The notes: generated by a model not told the origin, from the sequence alone. A stretch of DNA of 64,000 nt from UBA1723 sp045642085 (GCA_045642085.1 JAZUIF010000040.1:102195-166194); one strand, 5' to 3'; positions 7,057 to 15,630 are shown, counted from the first letter of the stretch. Translations and numbers: made by a program.

Positions 7057-8052
7057 ATGAATATCAAATCAAAAATAATCTCTGTTATTCTTTTTATTAT
7101 TAGCATTCTAATGGAAACATTTTCGAAAATCACCATATTTTTTGTGACAATATGTTTATTATTCGGCATTATGATTATTATCGATCAAATAGGTCTTTTG
7201 ACTTGTATTTTGATAGGCATAGGATTTATTGTCGCTATATTAATATTGTCGAAATTATCATGGATGCACTTAGACTATAAGAAAAAGCACAATGTGCTTG
7301 ACCTCTCCGACTACAGAGATTGCATCATAGCTCTAATGTCGAAGATGATGAAGGCAGATAATGACATAAAGGAACATGAACTTGACAGATCAAAGTCGAC
7401 AATCCGCAGATATTTTAAAACCGAGGAAGAACATAATGAAGCTCTTAAAAAATTTCAAAACATACTCGACAATGATTTGATAATTCTAAATCAAATCTGT
7501 GATAACATCAACAAGAATCTCAATTATATCGCAAAAAGAGAGCTTATTATGGAGTTGTTGGCTGTCGCTTACGCCGACGACGCATTCTTGGAAAGTGAAA
7601 AATTGATGATCGAAACTATTGTTGACCGCTTGGAAATAACTCCCCAAGAATACAAAAGTATCTATGCAATCTTTTTGTTGAAATACAAACAGGGCTACTA
7701 CAATGACACATGCCCTACCGTTTACACTCCTTCTGGAATCAATCCGTCTGATAAGAAATACGATGACAATACGCATAAAAGCAACGAAAACAACACGCAA
7801 AACAACGAGGAGAATCATAACACATATCGCCAATACAACGGCATGTCGGAGGATGACGCCTACTCTATTCTTGGTGTGGAAAAATGCGATTCCGATAATG
7901 ATATCAAAAAAGCTTATCGTACTTTGGCAGTGAAATGTCACCCAGATAATGCCGCGAATTTGGGTGACGAGGCAATCCGTCAGGCTACCGAATCCATGAA
8001 ACAAATCAATATGGCGTGGGATGTGGTGAAGATGGCGAGGGGAATAAAATAA
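7057..8052 (+). CDS. DjlA-like membrane co-chaperone, array member 1 (TM-TerB-J)
   Basis: 331 residues. Up to three hydrophobic segments occupy about residues 5-68. A TerB-like helical domain follows (about 85-210), with paired acidic motifs (MKADNDIKEHELD and AYADDAFLESEKL). An N/K-rich linker leads to a C-terminal J domain (about 262-331) with HPD at 295-297. The J domain ends GDEAIRQATESMKQI and AWDVVKMARG, closely resembling the E. coli DjlA terminus (HPDKL...AQEIQQAYELIKQQKG). DjlA-type proteins are inner-membrane partners that stimulate DnaK ATPase through HPD. Here Lys after HPD is Asn. It is the first of six paralogous loci in a row; its specific role is unknown. Confidence 0.85.
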   Translation: MNIKSKIISVILFIISILMETFSKITIFFVTICLLFGIMIIIDQIGLLTCILIGIGFIVAILILSKLSWMHLDYKKKHNVLDLSDYRDCIIALMSKMMKADNDIKEHELDRSKSTIRRYFKTEEEHNEALKKFQNILDNDLIILNQICDNINKNLNYIAKRELIMELLAVAYADDAFLESEKLMIETIVDRLEITPQEYKSIYAIFLLKYKQGYYNDTCPTVYTPSGINPSDKKYDDNTHKSNENNTQNNEENHNTYRQYNGMSEDDAYSILGVEKCDSDNDIKKAYRTLAVKCHPDNAANLGDEAIRQATESMKQINMAWDVVKMARGIK

Positions 8053-8068
8053 AATGCAGAATGCTGCA

Positions 8069-8090
8069 ATTATAAATGCTAAATTTGCAG
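8069..8090. repeat. 22-bp intergenic repeat of the array, copy 1
   Basis: Identical to 9617-9638. It contains TAAATTTG (8080-8087), a match to the -7 consensus, so it may be the duplicated promoter of members 2 and 3. Confidence 0.6.
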
Positions 8091-8136
8091 GCACGCTCGT
8101 AGAAATTTGCATATAATATATGTTAATATAATAATT

Positions 8137-8625
8137 ATGAACGACAAGATAGGAGTCTTAATCGGCATTGCTTTAATTGCATTCAGTATTTTGCTAATTA
8201 TAAAAGGCAATATATTTTTGGGAGCTTATGCTACAATAGCTGGAACAACAGCAATATTTCCCAAATTTGCAGCTGTTGCCTTGGAGTATATTATTGACAT
8301 AATATTTAAAGCCCCATCAAAAAAATTTCGAATCATTAAATCTTCTGCTTTATGCGGAATTGGATTAGGGACATTCCTTATTTGGCACTCTCTCTCTCAT
8401 CTTAGTAATTATGAAATGGAATTTTGTATCTCTGCCGGATTGGTGCTGCTAGTTGCAGCTGTTTTGATGCTGATTTTTAGTCATAGATTGGGGAAATTAT
8501 ACCAAGAAGATAAATCTGCAGGAAACAAAAATCTGAAGAACAAAAGAAGTGGTGGGATAAATTTTCCCAAACAAAAGAGGAAACAAACCAAAGTAAAGAA
8601 AACTTATCCGCAGATGAACTATTAG
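8137..8625 (+). CDS. Array member 2, 5' fragment: multi-TM N-terminus cut off by a frameshift
   Basis: 162 residues from ATG 8137 (the longer frame begins with TTG). Three or four hydrophobic segments occupy about residues 5-20, 25-50, 65-82 and 90-115, followed by a basic tail. The natural continuation lies in another frame: from 8514 on, frame 3 is open and reads KQKSEEQKKWWDKFSQTKEE, then an ILGVNPEDSDDTIKKAYQKL J-like domain joining member 2's TerB-J part at 8871. The shift is probably a one-base indel in the A5 run at 8527-8531. As it stands this ORF encodes only the membrane part. Either a pseudogene, a sequence error, or a genuine gene split. Confidence 0.65.
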   Translation: MNDKIGVLIGIALIAFSILLIIKGNIFLGAYATIAGTTAIFPKFAAVALEYIIDIIFKAPSKKFRIIKSSALCGIGLGTFLIWHSLSHLSNYEMEFCISAGLVLLVAAVLMLIFSHRLGKLYQEDKSAGNKNLKNKRSGGINFPKQKRKQTKVKKTYPQMNY

Positions 8626-8870
8626 CATATAAAATTCTTGGTGTCAATCCCGAGGACAGCGACGATACAATCAAAAAAGCATATCAAAAGCTGAAAAAGA
8701 TTTACTCTGTCTCAAATAATAGCTACAAAAACACCAGAAGAAAACAATATGGGCCAGAAAAGAACAACGACGAAAACTGGTCAAATTTAACAAATGTCAA
8801 TTGGGCATGGGATATAATCAAAAAGACACGTAAAATATACCAATCAAACAGCAAAGCCACGAATAAAGCT
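8523..8870 (+). pseudogene. Array member 2, middle part: HPD-less J-like domain in shifted frame, no start codon
   Basis: Open reading in frame 3 without an ATG until 8871. It encodes an acidic linker and then AYKILGVNPEDSDD, IKKAYQKLKKIYSV, KQYGPEKNN, NWAWDIIKKTRK. This aligns along its length with the N-terminal J-like domain of the gene at 11665. The HPD tripeptide between helices II and III is absent. The sequence still looks like coding DNA, so the frameshift is either recent or a sequencing error. Confidence 0.7.
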
Positions 8871-9602
8871 ATGGAAACAGAATACAAATATTCTCTTTTA
8901 GTGCTTTACTCTATGGTGATGAAAGCCGATGGCAAACAGATGGTCTGCGAATTGGAAATAGTCAAAAATACAATCCGTCGACACTTCAAGACTGAAGAAA
9001 AACAAACAGAGGCTCTCAAAACGTTCAAGTCGATTCTCAATATCGAATTAAACGTAGAAGTAGTATACCAAACGGTCAACAGACGTCTCAACGAATTAGC
9101 CAAATCCGAACTCATCATGGAGTTGTTGGCTCTTTCTTATGCCGACGACCATTTCAGCTCATACGAAGAAAGTGTTATTAAAGAAATTGCAAAAAATCTC
9201 AATATAAAAGATGAGAAATACAAAAGCATACTCGCTATCTTCAAAAAGAAATACGAATCAAAGAAATATAAAGCAGACAACGAGAAGAATCAATCAAAAA
9301 GAAAAAATAAAAACGACGACTCTAAAAAACAAGAGAAATCTAACAATTCTAATTATTCTAACAATAAGTCGAACACTCAATCAAGGAATAGAATCTCTGT
9401 GAATGAAGCTTATGACATTCTCGGAGTATCTGGTAATTTTTCCGACGCTGAAATAAAGAAAGCTTACCATGCAATGGCAATGAAATACCATCCCGACAAT
9501 GCCGCGAATTTGGGTGAAGAGGCAATCCGTCAGGCTACAGAGTCTATGAAACAGATTAATGTGGCGTGGGATGTGGTGAAGATGGCAAGAGGAATGAAAT
9601 AA
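8871..9602 (+). CDS. Array member 2, 3' fragment: TerB-J protein without membrane segment
   Basis: 243 residues from the first available ATG in the frame downstream of the frameshift. The TerB-like domain spans about 1-128, with MKADGKQMVCELE and SYADDHFSSYEESV motifs. An S/N/K-rich linker (about 129-172) and a J domain (about 175-243, HPD at 207-209) follow. If translated alone it would be a soluble TerB-J protein; if the upstream frameshift is a sequence error, this is the C-terminal half of a roughly 485-residue membrane protein like the one at 11665. No promoter was seen directly before 8871. Confidence 0.7.
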   Translation: METEYKYSLLVLYSMVMKADGKQMVCELEIVKNTIRRHFKTEEKQTEALKTFKSILNIELNVEVVYQTVNRRLNELAKSELIMELLALSYADDHFSSYEESVIKEIAKNLNIKDEKYKSILAIFKKKYESKKYKADNEKNQSKRKNKNDDSKKQEKSNNSNYSNNKSNTQSRNRISVNEAYDILGVSGNFSDAEIKKAYHAMAMKYHPDNAANLGEEAIRQATESMKQINVAWDVVKMARGMK

Positions 9603-9616
9603 ATGCTAAGTGCTGA

Positions 9617-9638
9617 ATTATAAATGCTAAATTTGCAG
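9617..9638. repeat. 22-bp intergenic repeat of the array, copy 2
   Basis: Perfect copy of 8069-8090, carrying TAAATTTG at 9628-9635, 21 bases before the start of member 3. It supports unequal tandem duplication of gene plus promoter. Confidence 0.6.
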
Positions 9639-9656
9639 ACAAACATATAGTATGAA

Positions 9657-10625
9657 ATGAGTAAACTAAATCAAATAATAACCCTTATTATAGTTTTTAT
9701 CCTTAGCGTATCTTACACTATATTTTATATCTGGTTTATAGTGGAAGAACTTCTATCAACAACTTGGAGTGGCTTGTGGTTCTTATTTAATTCCTTGATG
9801 TTGACAATAGGTTTACTTTTGGGTTTATTTATTTGGGGAATTCTGTATACAGAGTATTCGCAATATAAAAGCTTTTATTCAAACAACAAAAGAGATGATG
9901 AGTTCCTCTTCAAATACAACATTCTTTTATTGCTAGCAGCAGTAATGAAAACTGATAGGAACTTAATGGATTGCGAGTCAGAAAGAGTCGAAGCAGCAAT
10001 AAGACGTTATTACAAAAATTCTAAAGAGCAATCTGACGCCAACAATCAATTCAAACGTATACTCAACAGTAAACACACATACATCATAGGAGAAATCTGT
10101 GACGATATAAACAAACAATTCAACTACACCGCCAAATCGGAGCTCATCATGGAGTTGTTGGCAGTTGCGTATGCCGACGGCACTTTCAACCACGACGAGC
10201 AAGTAATGATCGAAACAATAGTAGACAAACTAAATATCACTCCTCAGGAATACAAAAGTATCTACGCTATCTTCATCATGAAATTCCAGCAAGGATACTA
10301 TAATGAAGCATACCCAGAGAAAAAAGATAACTTTAACGAAAACCATAACGAAAACGATAACCATAACGATAACGGAAAAAGGGACAAACAAAGCAGTTAT
10401 CGCCAATATAATGGAATATCGGTGGAAGATGCCTATATTATTCTCGGCATTGAGAAGTCGGACTCCGATACTGAAATCAAAAAAACATACCGTGCACTGG
10501 CTGTAAAATGTCACCCAGACAATGCGTCTTCCTTGGGAGATGAAGCCATCCGTCAGGCTACAGAGACGATGAAGCAGATCAATATGGCGTGGGATGTGGT
10601 GAAGATGGCGAGAGGAATAAAGTAA
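9657..10625 (+). CDS. DjlA-like membrane co-chaperone, array member 3 (TM-TerB-J)
   Basis: 322 residues. Two hydrophobic segments (about 8-30 and 37-65) precede a TerB-like domain (about 82-208; TDRNLMDCESERVE and AYADGTFNHDEQVM motifs). An N/D/H-rich linker (NENHNENDNHNDN) leads to a J domain (about 250-322) with HPD at 286-288, again followed by Asn. The segment SYRQYNG before the J domain and the C-terminus are nearly identical to member 1, so these two are the closest relatives by eye. The stop is followed after 49 bases by member 4, which has its own -7 box. Confidence 0.85.
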   Translation: MSKLNQIITLIIVFILSVSYTIFYIWFIVEELLSTTWSGLWFLFNSLMLTIGLLLGLFIWGILYTEYSQYKSFYSNNKRDDEFLFKYNILLLLAAVMKTDRNLMDCESERVEAAIRRYYKNSKEQSDANNQFKRILNSKHTYIIGEICDDINKQFNYTAKSELIMELLAVAYADGTFNHDEQVMIETIVDKLNITPQEYKSIYAIFIMKFQQGYYNEAYPEKKDNFNENHNENDNHNDNGKRDKQSSYRQYNGISVEDAYIILGIEKSDSDTEIKKTYRALAVKCHPDNASSLGDEAIRQATETMKQINMAWDVVKMARGIK

Positions 10626-10649
10626 TTCGTCAATCTATCAAAATAATCG

Positions 10650-10657
10650 TATCTTTG
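10650..10657 (+). promoter_or_regulatory. -7 box of array member 4
   Basis: TATCTTTG, 17 bases before the member 4 start, within a 16-base block identical to the member 1 promoter. Box-to-start distance is the same in both. Confidence 0.6.
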
Positions 10658-10674
10658 TGGGAAATTGATTCCAT

Positions 10675-11640
10675 ATGAAAATCATTGTTTTTTGTTGCTT
10701 TTCAATAATAAGTGCCACATTATTTAACGAAGGACATACTATAGCGGGAGTAATAACGCTAATATCGGGGGCATTTTTGTTGTATATGCTTTATCTCAAA
10801 TCCGACAAACAGAAAAAATCAAATGACAACACGATAAAAAATCATAAAAAAGAAAGTAATAATAAGAACGACAGAAGGCAATCTGAATCCGACGCAGATT
10901 ACGAAATTCATTTCACAAAGGATCCTAAAAAACAGAAATTCACATACTCCCAGTTTTCCGACAAAGAATCCAAATTCAAATATTGCATTCTTGTGTTGTT
11001 GGCAGAGGTGATGAAAGTCGACTCAAAACTCACTACAAATGAATTGGGAAGCGTCGTCAACACAATCAACAGATACTATAGGACCGAAAGCGAACAAAAA
11101 GAGGCTCTTCAAGAGTTTCTTACACTCCTAAAAATCACACCAGAAATGAGTCTGATATTCGTAACCATCAACGACAGCTTCAGTTTTTCTTCAAAATCAG
11201 AGTTGTTTATGGAGTTGTTTGCCGTAGCGCATGCCGACAATAAATACCACGACAAAGAGAAAAATCTGATAAAGAGATTCGCAAAAAGTCTGAATATCAC
11301 ACCTGAGCAATACAACAGCATCTATACCCTATTTCTAAAAAAGTATAGAAACGGCAATTATAAGAAGAAAAAGAAAACTGAAAACCATAACGAAGAGCAA
11401 AACAATAGTCAAAAATCAAATGTTGAAGATGACTATATAAAAGATGCTTGCACAATTCTTGGAGTAGATAGCAACGCACCAGAAGAAGAGATCAAAAAAG
11501 CATATCGTGCACTTGCCGTCAAATATCACCCGGACAATGCGGCTTCTTTGGGCGACGAAGCCATACGTCAGGCCACAGAGACAATGAAACAAATCAATAT
11601 GGCTTGGGAAGTGGTGAAGATGGCGAGGGGAATAAAGTAA
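10675..11640 (+). CDS. DjlA-like membrane co-chaperone, array member 4 (TM-TerB-J)
   Basis: 321 residues. Short hydrophobic segments occupy about 3-17 and 22-42, followed by a long charged linker (about 43-98). The TerB-like domain (about 100-226) has MKVDSKLTTNELG and AHADNKYHDKEKNL motifs. The J domain (about 252-321) has HPD at 285-287. The TerB part has diverged more from members 1 and 3 (MELFAVAHAD for MELLAVAYAD), whereas the J domain stays nearly identical. This suggests conversion or strong constraint on the J end. Member 5 starts 24 bases downstream. Confidence 0.85.
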   Translation: MKIIVFCCFSIISATLFNEGHTIAGVITLISGAFLLYMLYLKSDKQKKSNDNTIKNHKKESNNKNDRRQSESDADYEIHFTKDPKKQKFTYSQFSDKESKFKYCILVLLAEVMKVDSKLTTNELGSVVNTINRYYRTESEQKEALQEFLTLLKITPEMSLIFVTINDSFSFSSKSELFMELFAVAHADNKYHDKEKNLIKRFAKSLNITPEQYNSIYTLFLKKYRNGNYKKKKKTENHNEEQNNSQKSNVEDDYIKDACTILGVDSNAPEEEIKKAYRALAVKYHPDNAASLGDEAIRQATETMKQINMAWEVVKMARGIK

Positions 11641-11664
11641 TAATTTGTCAGAATAAATCAAACT

Positions 11665-12858
11665 ATGGATATTGAAACTTTAGTATGCGCTTTCCTAATA
11701 TTAGGAATGGTCATGTTCCTAATATTTAAGTTTTTCCAATCAATGAACCATACGTCTTCGTCTTCGAATAATGATTCACATAACAATAGAGAAAACGAGA
11801 TAAAAATGTCAGAAGATGAAAAAAGAGCATATGAAATTCTTGGAGTAAACCCTGACGATAGTGACGAGGTAATCAAAAAAGCCTACCAAAAACTGAAGAA
11901 AATTTACTCTGTCGACAATAACAAAAAATTTAAGAACAACAAAAAGCAATACGGGCCCGACAAGAACGACAATAGCCAGAACTTCGTTGCATTGAATCAG
12001 ATTCTTTGGGCGTGGAATGTAATAAAAAAAGCAAGGAAAAATAGACAATCCACAAACAATAATTCCACAGATGGCAATAGAAAGGAAGCCGACTACAAAT
12101 ATTGCCTGCTCTTGCTTTGTGCAGAGGTGATGAAACGCGACGGCAATCAAATGGTCTGCGAGCTTGATAAAGTCAAAGAGACTATTCGCAGATACTACAA
12201 GACTGAGGTTCAACAAATAGAAGCGCTAAAGGAATTCAAGAAGATTCTCGGCAGCGATCAAGATTTGAAGAAGGTATACCAAACAATCAACAGATGCCTC
12301 AACCCTGCAGCTAAAACGGATATCATCATGGAGCTGTTGGCCATCGCTTATTCCGACGACGATTTCAGAACCGTCGAAGAGAATATCATTAAAGAGATAG
12401 CACGCAATCTGAACATAAACGACGAGACATACAAAAGTATCTATACTATCTTCGTGAAGAAATACGAAGGCAAATTCTACGAAGCAAACCAAAAGAAAGA
12501 AGAGTCGAATAAGAAAAAAAATAAGAAACAAAATTCTAAAAAACGACACGACTCCGACGAATCAAAAAGTTCAAACAACTCCAACGGAGCAAACAACAAT
12601 TCAAGCAACTCCAACAGCTCAAACTCTCAATCAAAGAATAGAAGTAGAATTTCTGTGAGTGAAGCCTATGATATTCTTTGCGTGAGTGGAGAAATGTCCG
12701 ACGCCGAGATCAAAAAAGCTTACCGTGCTCTTGCCATCCAATACCATCCCGACAATTGCGCTTCGTTGGGCGACGAAGCCATCCGTCAAGCCACAGAGAC
12801 GATGCAACAGATTAACATAGCTTGGGATACTGTGAAGATGGCAAGGGGAATAAAATAA
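11665..12858 (+). CDS. DjlA-like co-chaperone, array member 5 (TM, HPD-less J-like, TerB, J)
   Basis: 397 residues. One N-terminal membrane segment (about 4-24). A J-like domain (about 48-122: YEILGVNPDDSDEVIKKAYQ to WAWNVIKKARK) lacks HPD. A TerB-like domain (about 140-262) has MKRDGNQMVCELD and AYSDDDFRTVEENI motifs. A long linker rich in Lys, Asn and Ser (about 265-325) leads to a canonical C-terminal J domain with HPD at 361-363. J-like domains without HPD cannot stimulate Hsp70 and usually mediate binding; applied here this is inference. Architecture matches the frameshifted member 2 apart from the membrane part. Confidence 0.85.
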   Translation: MDIETLVCAFLILGMVMFLIFKFFQSMNHTSSSSNNDSHNNRENEIKMSEDEKRAYEILGVNPDDSDEVIKKAYQKLKKIYSVDNNKKFKNNKKQYGPDKNDNSQNFVALNQILWAWNVIKKARKNRQSTNNNSTDGNRKEADYKYCLLLLCAEVMKRDGNQMVCELDKVKETIRRYYKTEVQQIEALKEFKKILGSDQDLKKVYQTINRCLNPAAKTDIIMELLAIAYSDDDFRTVEENIIKEIARNLNINDETYKSIYTIFVKKYEGKFYEANQKKEESNKKKNKKQNSKKRHDSDESKSSNNSNGANNNSSNSNSSNSQSKNRSRISVSEAYDILCVSGEMSDAEIKKAYRALAIQYHPDNCASLGDEAIRQATETMQQINIAWDTVKMARGIK

Positions 12859-12924
12859 GATGAGGATTTAGCAAACATGCTTTAGAATTGGTATATTAGC
12901 AACACAATATAAAAAACTATACAG

Positions 12925-14151
12925 GTGGAGATTGTTTTATTAGCTTTCATAATTGGAATCTGCGTAATCATTTTCTTAATGCTTTCCTCTTCCATGGATT
13001 CTGACACAGAAGAATATAACAATAATGAGGAAAAAGAAAAAAGGGAATACCCGGCTTTCGTCAACGAATGTATTCTTGTGTTGATGGCCAAAGTGATGAA
13101 TGCCGATGGCAAACAAATGGTTTGTGAATTGGAGGAGGTAAAAAAATTAATCGAAAAATACTTCGGCACAGGCGACGGTGCGAAATATGGTCTAAACAAA
13201 TTCAAGGAATGCCTTAACGACGACAATGCAACCGGTTTGGGAAAGATATACGACGCCATCAATGAAGAGCTTAACTATCAGGAAAAATCAGACCTCATCA
13301 AAGATTTGTTGTGGATAGCGTATGCCGACGGTGAATATCAGAGCACAGGGAAAAAATACGGAGAGGAGTTTGAAATCCACCAGATATTTAAGCATTTGGA
13401 TTTACTGCCAAGCGACTACGCAATTATCTACAATCGTTTCTTGGTAGAATATAAATATGGAAAAAAATCTAAAGGCGACGCGAGAGATGAATCGGATAAT
13501 TTCAGATATTCCATCCTTGAGTTGCTAGCTGTTGTGATGAAAGCCAACAAGCAACTGAAAGATTGTGAATTCGACAGAGTAAAGACAACCATCCGTCGCT
13601 ACTATGATTCCGAGGCGAAACAGAAGAGTGCCCTAACACAGTTCCATTCCATTCTCTACAGTGAGTACAGCCGACAAATAGGTGTCATCTGCAATAACAT
13701 CAACATCAAATTCGACTATGCAGCCAAATCCGAACTCATCATGGAATTGTTGGCAGTAGCATACGCCGATGACCAATACGACACCGTCGAATCTTATACC
13801 ATATCGGCTATCGCAACCGGTTTGGGAATCAGCAAACAACAGCTAAAAAGCATCCACAATATCTTCCAGGAAAAGTACAAAGAGGGGAAGTATAACGATG
13901 ACGATAACGAAAGCAATTCACGTCGTTCCGATAATTTGTCATCAAAAGAGAAGTTTGCCTACGAAATACTAGGGGTAAAAACCAACGCCTCTGATGAAGA
14001 GGTGAAGAAAGCCTACCGAACATTGGTTTCCAAATACCATCCCGACAAAGTCTACACTCTTGGCGACGAGGCTATTAGTCAGGCCACAGAGACAATGAAA
14101 CAGATTAATATGGCTTGGGATACGGTAAAGATAGCAAGGGGAATAAAATAA
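12925..14151 (+). CDS. DjlA-like co-chaperone, array member 6 (TM, two TerB, J)
   Basis: 408 residues from GTG 12925, the only start that keeps the N-terminal membrane segment (about 3-20; an in-frame TAA lies at 12910). Two TerB-like domains follow in tandem: about 45-180 (MNADGKQMVCELEEVKK, AYADGEYQSTGKK) and about 190-318 (MKANKQLKDCEFDRVK, AYADDQYDTVES). The J domain (about 335-408) has the canonical HPDK at 372-375, unlike the HPDN of the other members. It is the last gene of the array and is followed by the repeat cluster at 14150. Confidence 0.84.
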   Translation: MEIVLLAFIIGICVIIFLMLSSSMDSDTEEYNNNEEKEKREYPAFVNECILVLMAKVMNADGKQMVCELEEVKKLIEKYFGTGDGAKYGLNKFKECLNDDNATGLGKIYDAINEELNYQEKSDLIKDLLWIAYADGEYQSTGKKYGEEFEIHQIFKHLDLLPSDYAIIYNRFLVEYKYGKKSKGDARDESDNFRYSILELLAVVMKANKQLKDCEFDRVKTTIRRYYDSEAKQKSALTQFHSILYSEYSRQIGVICNNINIKFDYAAKSELIMELLAVAYADDQYDTVESYTISAIATGLGISKQQLKSIHNIFQEKYKEGKYNDDDNESNSRRSDNLSSKEKFAYEILGVKTNASDEEVKKAYRTLVSKYHPDKVYTLGDEAISQATETMKQINMAWDTVKIARGIK

Positions 14152-14215
14152 TTCGTAATTCATATGCATAATTCGTAATTGTCGGTACAGCCCGACATAT
14201 TGGGGAATCCAGTCT
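14150..14215. repeat. TGTCGGTACA intergenic repeat, copy 1 (short form)
   Basis: AATTCGTAATTGTCGGTACA is followed by GCCCGACATATTGGGGAAT, related to the two longer copies at 15651 and 15801. The TGTCGG/CCGACA arms form a hairpin. It sits right after the last array gene. Confidence 0.65.
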
Positions 14216-14298
14216 CATAATTCAACCAACATTAAAAGCTTAAAGACTATTCTTAAAATTATCTAATTGTATCATATATCTCTGTCGTAAAAATTTAG

Positions 14299-14306
14299 TA
14301 ATTTTG
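14299..14306 (+). promoter_or_regulatory. -7 box of the MFS gene
   Basis: TAATTTTG, 113 bases before the chosen start at 14419; a GTAGAGAC-type palindrome lies in the leader. Confidence 0.5.
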
Positions 14307-14351
14307 CGCTCGATTTTATCGGAGAGGTGTATAACCCCCGACAATAACCAA

Positions 14352-14378
14352 TAAAGACGGGGACATGCCCCGTCTCTA
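14352..14378. repeat. GTAGAGAC palindrome, copy 3
   Basis: TAAAGACGGGG pairs with CCCCGTCTCTA around ACATG: the same arms as copies 1 and 2, with a GGGG/CCCC centre like copy 2. Confidence 0.7.
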
Positions 14379-14418
14379 CACAATACAACAAACACTAGAA
14401 TATAAACTAAATTCTAAA

Positions 14419-15630
14419 ATGGATAAAATTTATTCAGCAGCGGATTTGCGTCTGGCGAAGAACCATGCCCGCTATGCACTGATGACTATGTATTTCTTCG
14501 CAGGTTTCACATTCGCTACCCTATTCTCACGAATGCCTGCCTTGAAAATCATCTACGATTTTAATTTCACCGGCCTTGGATTGATGGAGCTTTCCATGTC
14601 GATTGGAGGACTACTCATTATGCCTGTCTGCTCTAATCTTGCCAACCGTTATGGGAGCAAGAATCTGACGTTGATGGGATTCATCGTGGCGACGCTATTC
14701 GCATTGATTCCAATCATGCCATCGAAGTATCTGTTATACCCCGTTTGCGTGGGCTACGGTATGTTCGTGTCGCTATTTGATATAGCGATCAACGGAAATT
14801 CAATCCTTGTTGAGAAAGCTTACAAACGAAGCATCCTAAGCAAATTTCATGCTATCTACTACGTTGGGACTCTTACCGGAGCTCTAGTCGCCATAGCATT
14901 TCTTACTTTCGACATTCCGACGTGGGCTCATTTTGCCACTGCGTCTGGATGCGTCTACGCCGAATTGATTCTATTGCGTCGTTTCCTAATCAGAGAGAGG
15001 CCAAAGAAAAATGCGGAGGATAAGAAATTCCGTCTGCTTTTCCCAAAGGGCATTTTGCTTTTGATTGCCTTCTTCGCACTTTTCAGCCGTGTGATTGAAG
15101 GAGTTGTGTCGACATGGAGCACAACCTATATGAACGAGGTGATCACACTTCCACAGAATCTTGCTCCGTTAGGATTGGCAGCCTATGCAGCATTCATGTC
15201 GATAGGACGATTCTTGGGCGACATTGTAAGAAACAGATTTTCAGAGACATTCATATTGGTGGTATGCAGTTGCATCGCATGTTTTGGATTAGCGATGTTT
15301 GCAAGCGCTGCCTCTTTTGGCGACTCAGCCTTCGCCATCTCCGTGATTGCCCTATTCATCACAGGAATAGGAATGAGTTGTGTTGTGCCAATCGTATATA
15401 GTCAGGCAGGAAGTCAACCAGATGTCACTCCCGGTGCTGGAATCGCTATGGTCAACACCATCAGCGGAACAGGTTTTCTATTCGGTCCATTCTTGATTGC
15501 CAATATCGCCGACGCTTTCGGCTTGAGAGTCTCATTCGTCTACGTCTGGACATTAAGTATAGCAATGGGTATTCTTGCCACAATCTTGTGGAAAAGAAAT
15601 GGAATGCCGAAAGGGAAATTCAATTCATAA
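14419..15630 (+). CDS. Major facilitator superfamily transporter
   Basis: 403 residues with about twelve hydrophobic segments, an inner-membrane secondary transporter. I took ATG 14419 (MDKIYSAADLRLAKNHARYA) because the longer frame from 14365 begins inside the palindromic repeat. The loop between segments 2 and 3 reads LANRYGSKNLTLMG, a variant of the MFS signature, and the central basic loop is RRFLIRERPKKNAEDKK. The general look is of the FucP/YbjJ-like group, often sugar or drug carriers, but the substrate cannot be read from sequence. It stands alone between repeats, 318 bases before the hybrid two-component gene. Confidence 0.85.
   Translation: MDKIYSAADLRLAKNHARYALMTMYFFAGFTFATLFSRMPALKIIYDFNFTGLGLMELSMSIGGLLIMPVCSNLANRYGSKNLTLMGFIVATLFALIPIMPSKYLLYPVCVGYGMFVSLFDIAINGNSILVEKAYKRSILSKFHAIYYVGTLTGALVAIAFLTFDIPTWAHFATASGCVYAELILLRRFLIRERPKKNAEDKKFRLLFPKGILLLIAFFALFSRVIEGVVSTWSTTYMNEVITLPQNLAPLGLAAYAAFMSIGRFLGDIVRNRFSETFILVVCSCIACFGLAMFASAASFGDSAFAISVIALFITGIGMSCVVPIVYSQAGSQPDVTPGAGIAMVNTISGTGFLFGPFLIANIADAFGLRVSFVYVWTLSIAMGILATILWKRNGMPKGKFNS

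Noticed and set aside
8527..8531. Programmed -1 ribosomal frameshift in array member 2
   Set aside because: The A5 run does not form a standard X XXY YYZ heptamer in the upstream frame and I see no strong downstream structure; an indel is simpler.
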